Below are positions 56,648 to 64,000 of a stretch of DNA of 64,000 bases, piece by piece; the stretch's first letter is position 1; each line of letters starts with the position of its first letter. Both the position numbers and the translations under genes were made by a program. Source of the stretch: Tsukamurella pulmonis (GTDB lineage Bacteria; Actinomycetota; Actinomycetes; Mycobacteriales; Mycobacteriaceae); contig NZ_FNLF01000002.1 in NCBI RefSeq assembly GCF_900103175.1, positions 1,426,001 to 1,490,000 of the forward strand, given 5' to 3'. The notes beneath the pieces were generated by a model. It saw only the letters and a list, made by a program, of their open reading frames with translations. It was not told where the DNA came from and did no database searches.

Positions 56648-58285
56648 TCAGTCGAACCGGCGCCGCCAGGCGTCCCCGTCCCGCAGGGGCGCGTTCGCGG
56701 GCGTCGACCAGAATTTCGCCGTGAGGTCGTAGCCGTCGTGCACCAGCGCCGCCCGGGACGGCCACCGTTCGGCGGCCCACTCAGGCTCGTTGTGCACGGA
56801 GTCGATGCCGGCGCGCACGCCGCCCTCCAACTCGAAGTGCAGGTGGCGGGCGGCCTCCCGCGCGGACGGTGCGCCCACCCGACCCGCCTCCCCGGCGTCG
56901 ACGAGTTCGACGGCGGCGCTGCGGATCCGGCCGTCCGTCCAGGCGAAAGTACGACGGTGCGCCCGCGGGTCCAGGAAGTACATCGCGAGCAACGCGACGA
57001 CGACGCCCACCAGCGTCTCCAGCAGCCGATCGCGCATGACCGGTCCCGCCGGGCCGCCGGTGACGCCGGCGCCGCTGGCCAGCAGCGCCACCGGGGTGAT
57101 GACGACGACAGCGGCGGCGTAGTTGCGGACGATGAGCACCTCGATCGAGAACTGCAGCACCGCGATCACCGCGATCAGGGCGTATCCCTGCGGGGCGAGC
57201 GCGTGCAGGCCGGCGAAGAGCAGCAACCCGACGGCGGTGCCGAGGAAGCGGTGCAGCGCGCGCACCGTGCCGTGCACGCGATCCACGCCGGTCTGCAGCA
57301 CCACGAGGGCGCCGATCGCGGCCCAGTGCGGCCGATCGAAGCCCAGCGCCAGGCTCACCGCGCCCGCGGCGAGGCAGGCGACGCCCACGCGGCCCGCGGT
57401 GATCGCCGCGTGGGACGAGGGGCTGACCGAGCGGCGGAGTCGGTAGCCGACGGTCGGCCGCAACCGGGAGGTGGTGACGGCGCGGGTCGGATCGGCCTCG
57501 GTGTCGACGGGGTCCGTCGATGCCGCGGCGAACCGATCGTTGGCCTCGCGCAGGGCACTGAGCGATGCGGCATCGGCGGGGCGGTTCGCGGCCCGCGCGT
57601 CGTCCATCGTCGACCAGGCCGCCACCAGCGCCGACCCGGCGGCGTGCCGCTGCTCGGCGGACGGCGGCCCGTCGGAGGCGAGGACCGCATTGACAGCGCC
57701 CACGGCCCGCCCGGTCGCCTCGCGCTGCGGTGCGGACGGGTCGATGAGCGCGCCGGACAGGGAGACGAGGATCGAGCTCACGGCGCCCAGTGCCGCGGCC
57801 AGCACCAGGGTTCCGGGGTCCGCGCCGGACTCGACCGCGATCAGCGCGCCCGAACCGACGATCGCGAAGAACAGGGCGCCCGGCGGACCCAGCCGCAGCG
57901 CATCCACCACGTGCACCGCGGCCACCGCCGGCACCACCGTCATCAGGACCCCGCACACCTTGAGCGCGAGGCCGCCGGCCGGCATCGCCCAGCCGATCGT
58001 CGCGCCGACCGCGGTCGAGAGCAGCAGCGCGAGGGCGGCGATCGCGACGACCTGCCCGCGGATCCGGTAGGCGCGGCCCTCGCCGTAGAGCACGGCGAAC
58101 GCGCCGAACGTGGTGAAGAGGGCGGAGCTCGCGTGGCCGGCCGCCACCAGTCCCGCGCCCGGGATCGCGACCGCTGCCGCCGCCCGCAGTCCCGCTCGCC
58201 ACCGCCAGACGGGAGCACCGTCGGCGAAGACGAGCGAGCGCACACGCGCGACGCGGGGCAGGGGGTCGGGGACTGGTTCGCTCAC
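56648..58285 (-). CDS. FUSC-family aromatic/xenobiotic exporter-like protein
   Basis: 545 residues. Two blocks of hydrophobic helices (about 28-150 and 285-440) flank a soluble middle, the FUSC (fusaric-acid resistance) layout. The second block has GFDRPHWAAIGALVVLQTG and the family turn YFLDPRAHRR. Likely exports small aromatic compounds; substrate unknown. GTG 58285. Confidence 0.85.
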   Translation of the reverse strand: MSEPVPDPLPRVARVRSLVFADGAPVWRWRAGLRAAAAVAIPGAGLVAAGHASSALFTTFGAFAVLYGEGRAYRIRGQVVAIAALALLLSTAVGATIGWAMPAGGLALKVCGVLMTVVPAVAAVHVVDALRLGPPGALFFAIVGSGALIAVESGADPGTLVLAAALGAVSSILVSLSGALIDPSAPQREATGRAVGAVNAVLASDGPPSAEQRHAAGSALVAAWSTMDDARAANRPADAASLSALREANDRFAAASTDPVDTEADPTRAVTTSRLRPTVGYRLRRSVSPSSHAAITAGRVGVACLAAGAVSLALGFDRPHWAAIGALVVLQTGVDRVHGTVRALHRFLGTAVGLLLFAGLHALAPQGYALIAVIAVLQFSIEVLIVRNYAAAVVVITPVALLASGAGVTGGPAGPVMRDRLLETLVGVVVALLAMYFLDPRAHRRTFAWTDGRIRSAAVELVDAGEAGRVGAPSAREAARHLHFELEGGVRAGIDSVHNEPEWAAERWPSRAALVHDGYDLTAKFWSTPANAPLRDGDAWRRRFD

Positions 58286-58334
58286 CTATCTATTTGATCA
58301 CTGTCCGGTGCGGCGGGCATCACCGACGCGGAGC

Positions 58335-58616
58335 TCAGGACAGGGGCGGCGGCACGCTGTTGTCGCCGGGCGGGATCGGCGTCCCGATGGTGCGGTAGGT
58401 CTTGTCGTACTCGGCCTTCCAGCGAGGCCAGTCCAGATACGGGCCTCCTCCGAGGCGCCGGCGGTATCGCCGGTACTGTCCGCGCGCGGTACGCAGCGTA
58501 TTGCGGGACTGTCGCGCTGCGCGGCGCGCTTCGTAGAGCGCGTTCCATTCCTCACGTTCGGACAGCGGGCGCGCCGGATCGGTGAAGATCGCGCGATTCA
58601 GCACGTCGGCTCCCAT
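58335..58616 (-). CDS. small basic hypothetical protein
   Basis: 93 residues. Charged helix SEREEWNALYEARRAARQSRN, then Arg-rich RYRRRLGGGPYLDWPRWKAEYD and a Pro tail. Unknown function; possibly DNA- or membrane-surface-binding. ATG 58616 lacks a ribosome site, but TACAGT (58649-58654, minus strand) could be its -10. The region is lower in GC than the flanks. Confidence 0.5.
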   Translation of the reverse strand: MGADVLNRAIFTDPARPLSEREEWNALYEARRAARQSRNTLRTARGQYRRYRRRLGGGPYLDWPRWKAEYDKTYRTIGTPIPPGDNSVPPPLS

Positions 58617-58666
58617 TGTCAATTCGCAAAGCCCGTCGAGTCAGCTTCACTGTAGCGAACAGGACG

Positions 58667-58765
58667 TCAGCCTGTGTACATGTCGGAGTTGTCGCCGTAC
58701 GCGGAGTAGGGGGAGGCGGTCTCGCACAGTGACGGCGGCGAAACGTCGAAAAGCTTTATCTGCAA
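58667..58765 (-). CDS. possible 32-residue peptide downstream of tRNA-Arg
   Basis: Open frame ending SPYSAYGDNSDMYTG, a natural-looking C-terminus rich in Tyr and Asn, on the same strand as the tRNA. The only start I see is a TTG at 58765 without a ribosome site; reading continues open upstream toward the tRNA. Low GC at the 5' side. Chance is possible. Confidence 0.2.
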   Translation of the reverse strand: MQIKLFDVSPPSLCETASPYSAYGDNSDMYTG

Positions 58766-58804
58766 GGAAGAAGTCGCGTCGATGAGTCGCGTGGGAGAAG
58801 AGAG

Positions 58805-58877
58805 TGCCCCCGGCAGGATTCGAACCTGCGGCCTTTCGCTCCGGAGGCGAACGCTCTATCCCCTGAGCTACGGGGGC
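58805..58877 (-). tRNA. tRNA-Arg, anticodon CCG
   Basis: Full cloverleaf on the minus strand: acceptor GCCCCCG/CGGGGGC, D-stem GCTC/GAGC, anticodon stem TTCGC/GCGAA with loop CTCCGGA (CCG reads CGG), T-stem GCAGG/CCTGC with TTCGAAT. Discriminator A; CCA is not encoded. A TAACCT box about 14 bases upstream on the minus strand is a likely -10. Divergent from argS, an apt neighbour. Confidence 0.96.
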
Positions 58878-58953
58878 GCAGGGCGTAGCAAGGTTAGCGC
58901 ATAGGGCGGGCCCGGCGGAAACCGGGCGGTCAGGCGCACCCTAGGATGGACCG

Positions 58954-60606
58954 GTGACTCCCGCTGACCTTTCGGAACTCCTGCACGCCACCGCGACCAC
59001 TGTGCTCACCGAGCGCGGCCTCGACGTCTCCGTGCTGCCCGAACGCGTCACCGTCGAGCGGCCGCGCAACCCCGAGCACGGCGATTACTCGACCAACGTC
59101 GCCATGCAGGTCGCCAAGAAGGCGGGCGTGAACCCCCGTGATCTCGCGACCTGGCTGGCCGAGGCGCTCGGCAACGCCGAGGGGATCGACGAGGCCACCG
59201 TCGCCGGCCCCGGCTTCCTCAACATCCGCCTCGCCGCCGACGCACAGAACCAGCTCGTCGCGAACATCCTCGAGCAGGCCGGTGCCTTCGGGCACGGGGC
59301 CGCGCTCGACGGTGCGCTCATCAACCTCGAGTTCGTCTCCGCCAACCCGACGGGCCCAGTCCACCTGGGTGGCGCGCGCTGGGCCGCGGTCGGCGACAGC
59401 CTCGGCCGCGTCCTCGAGGCGCAGGGCGCCGAGGTCACCCGCGAGTACTACTTCAACGACCACGGCGCGCAGATCGACCGCTTCGCGCGCTCGCTCGACG
59501 CGGCGGCCCGCAACGAGCCGACGCCCGAGGACGGCTACGCCGGCGACTACATCGGCGAGATCGCCGCCACCGTCGTGAAGGACCGCCCGGGCATTCTGGA
59601 TCTCCCGGACGCCGAGCGCGTCGAGGCCTTCCGTGCCGACGGTGTGGAGCTCATGTTCGGGCACATCAAGAACACCCTGCACGAGTTCGGCACCGACTTC
59701 GCCGTGTTCACGCACGAGGACGAGATGTTCACCTCGGGCCTGGTGGAGAGCAGCATCGAGCAGCTCAAGACCGGCGGCAACCTCTACGAGAAGGACGGCG
59801 CCTGGTGGCTCAAGACCACCGACTACGGCGACGACAAGGACCGCGTCGTCATCAAGTCCGACGGCAACGCCGCCTACATCGCCGGTGACATCGCCTACAT
59901 CAAGCACAAATTCGATCGCGGCTTCACCCTCGCGATCTACATGCTGGGCGCCGATCACCACGGCTACATCGGCCGGCTCAAGGCCGCCGCCGCGGCGCTC
60001 GGCTACGACCCCGCGCAGATCGAGGTGCTCATCGGGCAGCTCGTGAACCTGGTCAAGGACGGCAAGCCCGTCCGGATGAGCAAGCGCGCCGGCACCGTCA
60101 TCACCCTCGACGACCTGGTCGAGGCCGTCGGCGTGGACGCGGCGCGCTACTCGCTGGTGCGCAGCTCGGTGGACACCTCCATCGACCTCGACCTCGACCT
60201 ACTGGCCCAGGCCAGCAACGAGAACCCCGTCTACTACGTGCAGTACGCGCACGCCCGGCTCTCGGCCATCGCCCGCGCGGCCGCCGAGCTCGGCCTCGCG
60301 CCGTCGACGGAGCACCTGGGGCTGCTGGACCACGCCCGCGAGGGCGATCTCGTGCGCACCCTGGGCGAGTTCCCGGCGGTGGCTGCGGGCGCCGCGAATC
60401 TGCGTGAGCCGCACCGCATCGCGCGTTACCTCGAGGAGCTGGCCGGCGCCTACCACCGCTTCTACAGCGAGTGCCGCGTCCTGCCGATGGGCGACGAGGA
60501 GCCGACCGACCTGCACCGCGCCCGCGTGGCGCTGTGCGCCGCCACCCGCCAGGTGCTCGCGAACGGCCTGGCGCTCGTGGGTGTTTCGGCACCCGAACGG
60601 ATGTGA
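58954..60606 (+). CDS. argS: arginyl-tRNA synthetase
   Basis: Charges tRNA-Arg; class I synthetase, 550 residues. HIGH-type motif [10 protein letters not shown] with His137, the KMSK-like MSKRAGT at 375-381, the Arg-binding [13 protein letters not shown] and the DALR anticodon-binding C-terminus. GTG 58954 has TAGGAT 6 bases upstream (leaderless). First gene of argS-lysA-hom-thrC, as in M. tuberculosis Rv1292-Rv1295. Confidence 0.97.
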   Translation: MTPADLSELLHATATTVLTERGLDVSVLPERVTVERPRNPEHGDYSTNVAMQVAKKAGVNPRDLATWLAEALGNAEGIDEATVAGPGFLNIRLAADAQNQLVANILEQAGAFGHGAALDGALINLEFVSANPTGPVHLGGARWAAVGDSLGRVLEAQGAEVTREYYFNDHGAQIDRFARSLDAAARNEPTPEDGYAGDYIGEIAATVVKDRPGILDLPDAERVEAFRADGVELMFGHIKNTLHEFGTDFAVFTHEDEMFTSGLVESSIEQLKTGGNLYEKDGAWWLKTTDYGDDKDRVVIKSDGNAAYIAGDIAYIKHKFDRGFTLAIYMLGADHHGYIGRLKAAAAALGYDPAQIEVLIGQLVNLVKDGKPVRMSKRAGTVITLDDLVEAVGVDAARYSLVRSSVDTSIDLDLDLLAQASNENPVYYVQYAHARLSAIARAAAELGLAPSTEHLGLLDHAREGDLVRTLGEFPAVAAGAANLREPHRIARYLEELAGAYHRFYSECRVLPMGDEEPTDLHRARVALCAATRQVLANGLALVGVSAPERM

Positions 60607-60616
60607 GAGGTCACAC

Positions 60617-61984
60617 GTGAGTGAACTGGACCGGGCCGTCTGGCCCGCTCACGCCCGCCGGGAGGCCGACGGTGCCGTCTCCGTCGCGGGCGTGCCCGTC
60701 GGGGCGTTGGCGACCGAGTTCGGTACGCCGCTGCTCGTGATCGACGAGGACGACTTCCGCGCCCGCTGCCGGGGCATGCGCGAGGCCTTCGGCGAGGACG
60801 CCGCAGTGCACTACGCCTCGAAGGCCTTCCTCTCCATGGAGATCGCCCGCTGGGTGCGCGACGAGGGGCTCAACCTCGATGTGTGCAGCGGCGGCGAGCT
60901 GGCCGTCGCGCTGCGTGCAGAATTTCCTGCGGAGCGGATCGCGTTGCACGGCAACAACAAGTCCGTCGCGGAGCTGGACTACGCGGTGGCCTCGGGCATC
61001 GGGCACGTGGTGGTCGACTCCCTCTCGGAGATCGCGCGGCTCGACGCCGTCGCGGGGGAGCGTGGCGCCGTCCAGGAGGTGCTGATCCGGCTCACCCCGG
61101 GCGTCGAGGCGCACACGCACGAGTTCATCTCCACCGCGCACGAGGACCAGAAGTTCGGCTTCTCGCTCGCCACCGGCGATGCCGGGGAGGACTCGCCCGC
61201 GATGCGGGCGGTCGCCGCGGTCTTCGCCGCCGAGAACCTGCGCCTGGTGGGCCTGCACAGCCACATCGGCTCCCAGATCTTCGACGTCGACGGTTTCGAG
61301 ATCGCCGCCCGACGCGTGCTGGAGCTGCTGCGCGACGTGGTCGCCCGGTTCGGCGCCGAGAAGACCGCGCAGCTGGGCACGATCGATCTCGGTGGCGGCC
61401 TCGGCATCGCCTACACGACGCACGACGATCCGCCGCCCGTCGCGGACCTCGCCGCGAAACTGCGCCACATCGTCGAGACCGAGTCGGCCGCGCTGGGCCT
61501 GCGGGCCCCGCACATCGCGGTCGAGCCGGGCCGCGCGATCGCCGGTCCGCCCGGAATCACCCTTTACGAGGTGGGCACGATCAAGGACGTGGCGGTCGAT
61601 TCGGAGGACGTGGGCGCGCAGGGCTTCCGGCGCTACGTCTCGGTGGACGGCGGCATGAGCGACAACATCCGCCCGGCGCTCTACGGCGCGGAGTACACCG
61701 CCGTGGTCGCGAGCCGCGATCCGCAGGGCGCACCCGTGCAGTCGCGGATCGTCGGCAAGCACTGCGAGACCGGCGACATCCTGGTCCGTGACACGCTCAC
61801 CCCCGGCGACCTGGCGGAGGGCGACCTGATGGCCGTCGCCGCCACGGGGGCGTACTGCTATTCGATGTCCAGCCGCTACAACATGCAGCCGCGTCCCGCG
61901 GTGGTGGCGGTCAAGGACGGCGCGGCGCGGCTGATCCTGCGCCGGGAGACCGTGGACGATCTCGTGAGCCTGGAGGTGCTCTGA
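60617..61984 (+). CDS. lysA: diaminopimelate decarboxylase
   Basis: Last step of lysine synthesis, meso-diaminopimelate to lysine. 455 residues. PLP Lys69 in [41 protein letters not shown] and the partner-subunit [11 protein letters not shown] 60617 lies 10 bases after the argS stop. The stop overlaps the hom start (TGATG). Confidence 0.96.
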   Translation: MSELDRAVWPAHARREADGAVSVAGVPVGALATEFGTPLLVIDEDDFRARCRGMREAFGEDAAVHYASKAFLSMEIARWVRDEGLNLDVCSGGELAVALRAEFPAERIALHGNNKSVAELDYAVASGIGHVVVDSLSEIARLDAVAGERGAVQEVLIRLTPGVEAHTHEFISTAHEDQKFGFSLATGDAGEDSPAMRAVAAVFAAENLRLVGLHSHIGSQIFDVDGFEIAARRVLELLRDVVARFGAEKTAQLGTIDLGGGLGIAYTTHDDPPPVADLAAKLRHIVETESAALGLRAPHIAVEPGRAIAGPPGITLYEVGTIKDVAVDSEDVGAQGFRRYVSVDGGMSDNIRPALYGAEYTAVVASRDPQGAPVQSRIVGKHCETGDILVRDTLTPGDLAEGDLMAVAATGAYCYSMSSRYNMQPRPAVVAVKDGAARLILRRETVDDLVSLEVL

Positions 61985-63321
61985 TGACTGAAAACCCTGG
62001 TCAGGCCAAGGAACTGGGCGTCGCCCTCCTCGGCATGGGCACCGTGGGCACCGAGGTGGCGCGCATTCTCACCGAGAGCGCCGACGATCTCACCGCCCGC
62101 GTGGGTGCGCGCCTGGTGATCCGCGGGATCGCGGTGCGCGACACCGACAAGGATCGCGGCCTCAAGGAGCTGGGCTTGAAGAAGAGCCTGCTCACCGACG
62201 ACGCGGAGGCGCTCGTCGGCCGCGACGACGTCGACATCGTGGTCGAGGTCATGGGCGGCATCGAGCCCACCCGCTCGCTGATGCTCAGCGCGTTCAAGGC
62301 CGGCAAGTCGGTGGTCACCGCGAACAAGGCGCTGCTCGCCGAGTACACCGGCCAGCTCGCCGACGCCGCCAACAAGGCCCGCGCCGATCTGTACTTCGAG
62401 GCGGCCGTGGCCGGCGCGATCCCCGTGATCCGCCCGCTGCAGCAGTCCCTGGCCGGCGACAGCGTGGAATTGGTGGCGGGCATCGTCAACGGCACCACCA
62501 ACTTCATCCTCTCCAACATGGCAGAGCACGGCGACCCGTACGAGATCGTGCTCAAGGAGGCCGGCCGCCTGGGGTACGCCGAGGCCGACCCGACCGCCGA
62601 CGTAGAGGGCTACGACGCCGCCTCCAAGGCAGCGATCCTCGCCTCGATCGCCTTCCACACCCGCGTCAAGGCCGACGACGTGCACCGCGAGGGCATCACC
62701 GGCGTCACCGCCGCCGACATCGAGGCCGCGCAGGCCTTCGACTGCACCATCAAGCTGCTCGCGATCTGCGAGAAGCTGACGGACAAGAAGGGCGCACAGC
62801 GGGTTTCGGCGCGCGTGTACCCGGCGCTGGTGCCCCTCAAGCACCCGCTGGCGAGCGTCGACGGCGCGTACAACGCCGTCTTCGTCGAGGCCGAGAACGC
62901 CGGTCGCCTCATGTTCTACGGCGCCGGCGCCGGTGGCGCGCCCACCGCCTCCGCCGTGATGGGCGACCTGGTGGCCGCGGCCCGCAACAAGGTCGTCTCC
63001 GGCCGCGGACCGCGCGATTCGGCGTACGCGAAGCTGCCGATCGCTCCCATCGGCGAGGTGCTCACCCGCTACTACGTGGCCATGGAGGTCGCGGACCGGC
63101 CGGGCGTGCTCAGCGCGGTTGCGAACGAGTTCTCGGCGCGGAGCATCTCCATCAGCACCGTCCGTCAGCAGGCCGACACCCCGGACCAGGGTGCGCGGCT
63201 GGTGATCCTGACCCATCGGGCACCCGACGCGGCTCTGTCGGCCACCGTCGAAGCCCTGAAGAATCTGGACGTGGTGACCGCCGTGTCCTCCGTGCTCCGT
63301 CTGGAGGGAACCAATGACTGA
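61984..63321 (+). CDS. hom: homoserine dehydrogenase
   Basis: Aspartate semialdehyde to homoserine, the branch toward threonine and methionine. 445 residues. NAD(P) motif [10 protein letters not shown] near 17-26, [11 protein letters not shown], the catalytic region [11 protein letters not shown] and [20 protein letters not shown], and a C-terminal ACT domain ([17 protein letters not shown], about 360-440) expected to sense threonine. Overlaps lysA by one base and thrC by eight. Confidence 0.97.
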   Translation: MTENPGQAKELGVALLGMGTVGTEVARILTESADDLTARVGARLVIRGIAVRDTDKDRGLKELGLKKSLLTDDAEALVGRDDVDIVVEVMGGIEPTRSLMLSAFKAGKSVVTANKALLAEYTGQLADAANKARADLYFEAAVAGAIPVIRPLQQSLAGDSVELVAGIVNGTTNFILSNMAEHGDPYEIVLKEAGRLGYAEADPTADVEGYDAASKAAILASIAFHTRVKADDVHREGITGVTAADIEAAQAFDCTIKLLAICEKLTDKKGAQRVSARVYPALVPLKHPLASVDGAYNAVFVEAENAGRLMFYGAGAGGAPTASAVMGDLVAAARNKVVSGRGPRDSAYAKLPIAPIGEVLTRYYVAMEVADRPGVLSAVANEFSARSISISTVRQQADTPDQGARLVILTHRAPDAALSATVEALKNLDVVTAVSSVLRLEGTND

Positions 63322-64000
63322 CGCCGTGCACAAGCCCTGGCCCGGGCTGATCGAGGCCTACCGGCACCGTCTGCCCGTGTGCGACACGTGGGAGCCGGGC
63401 TGGGCGCCCGTCACCCTGCGCGAGGGCGCGACCCCGCTGCTGCCCGCGAGGGCGCTCTCCGAGCTCACCGGTTGCGACGTGCATCTCAAGGTCGAAGGGC
63501 TCAATCCCACCGGCTCCTTCAAGGACCGCGGCATGACCATGGCCGTCACCGAGGCGAAGGCCACCGGCAAGAAGGGCGTGCTGTGCGCGTCCACCGGTAA
63601 TACCTCCGCCTCCGCCGCCGCGTACGCCGCGATCGCCGGCATCGAGTGCGCCGTGCTGGTGCCCGCCGGCAAGATCGCGATGGGCAAGCTCGCCCAGGCC
63701 GTCATGTACGGCGCGAAGATCATCGAGGTCGACGGCAACTTCGACGACTGTCTCGAGCTGGCGCGCAAGACCACCGCCACGTTCGACACCATCGCACTGG
63801 TCAACTCGGTGAACCCGGTGCGCATCGAGGGCCAGAAGACCGCGGCTTTCGAGATCGTCGACGCGCTGGGCAAGGCTCCCGACGTGCACGCGCTGCCCGT
63901 GGGCAACGCCGGCAACATCACCGCCTACTGGCGCGGTTACAGCGAGTACTTCGCCGACGGCGTCGCCTCGTCGCGCCCGCGCATGCTCGGCGTGCAGGCC
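63314..64000 (+). CDS. thrC: threonine synthase, 3' end cut by window edge
   Basis: Converts O-phosphohomoserine to threonine with PLP. 229 residues visible of about 360. PLP Lys70 in GSFKDRGM, the phosphate loop [12 protein letters not shown], and [20 protein letters not shown] 63314 lies inside the end of hom, so translation is coupled. thrB and rho would be expected beyond the edge by M. tuberculosis order. Confidence 0.95.
   Translation, partial: MTDAVHKPWPGLIEAYRHRLPVCDTWEPGWAPVTLREGATPLLPARALSELTGCDVHLKVEGLNPTGSFKDRGMTMAVTEAKATGKKGVLCASTGNTSASAAAYAAIAGIECAVLVPAGKIAMGKLAQAVMYGAKIIEVDGNFDDCLELARKTTATFDTIALVNSVNPVRIEGQKTAAFEIVDALGKAPDVHALPVGNAGNITAYWRGYSEYFADGVASSRPRMLGVQA

Noticed and set aside
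58582-58785. Basic plus-strand peptide ending AAKRRKALSARKKSRR
   Set aside because: Resembles a ribosomal-protein tail only in composition; its frame overlaps two minus-strand candidates and matches no ribosomal protein I know.

Overview
The window is about 70% GC and densely coded on both strands, with many GTG starts. It carries genes diagnostic of the mycolic-acid actinobacteria: coenzyme F420 genes fbiA/fbiB, a WhiB2-type regulator, the mycobacterial-type 2-oxoglutarate enzyme kgd, and the trehalose-recycling transporter lpqY-sugABC. Much of it follows blocks of gene order known from Mycobacterium tuberculosis (Rv3248c-Rv3262, Rv1231c-Rv1249c, Rv1292-Rv1295), but the blocks are joined differently. 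A non-Mycobacterium member of the order such as Tsukamurella or Gordonia fits best; the species cannot be named from sequence alone. I see no phage, insertion sequence, CRISPR array or rRNA.

Layout. 1-2.1 kb: end of an alpha/beta hydrolase, an SDR oxidoreductase and a Nudix hydrolase. 2.1-10.3 kb: fbiB-fbiA (F420), whiB2, a zincin-family protein, DUF3499, then manB, a SIS-fold protein and manA (mannose phosphates for GDP-mannose, glycolipids and lipomannan). 10.5-13.8 kb: a catabolic-looking operon of a hydroxyacyl-CoA dehydrogenase-like protein, an unusual class III CoA-transferase and a YWTD propeller. 13.8-17.3 kb is accessory: an orphan Phd-like antitoxin, very small ORFs, an amino-acid permease and a tandem SMI1/KNR4 protein. 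17.4-18.9 kb: ahcY.

18.9-22.8 kb: membrane and magnesium-related genes (DUF1003, PRC/MgtE_N/CBS protein, glycine-zipper protein), then a small membrane protein with its own regulator. 23-24.8 kb: an AurF-like diiron protein and a TetR regulator. 24.9-29.3 kb: lpqY-sugA-sugB-sugC. 29.3-31.5 kb: a phosphoesterase, a ParB-like protein and an SUFU-like protein, closed by a long perfect inverted repeat. 31.6-33.6 kb: corA and lpqZ, divergent. 33.7-35.3 kb: an SDR and a TetR regulator, divergent with shared operators. 35.4-40.1 kb: kgd and a membrane protein.

40.2-48.8 kb: a thioesterase, a GNAT acetyltransferase, then a likely DNA-maintenance run (SNF2 helicase, SWIM zinc finger, Mre11-like nuclease, Rad50-like ATPase). 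48.9-58.6 kb: acyl-CoA ligase, MFS transporter, ctpE P-type ATPase, small membrane proteins, a GGDEF protein and an FUSC transporter. 58.8-64 kb: tRNA-Arg(CCG), argS, lysA, hom and the start of thrC.

Two window-wide patterns stand out. At least 13 genes have a TAnnnT box about 7 bases before the start codon, as expected for leaderless mRNAs. The octamer GACGGTGC (either strand) appears far more often than base composition predicts.
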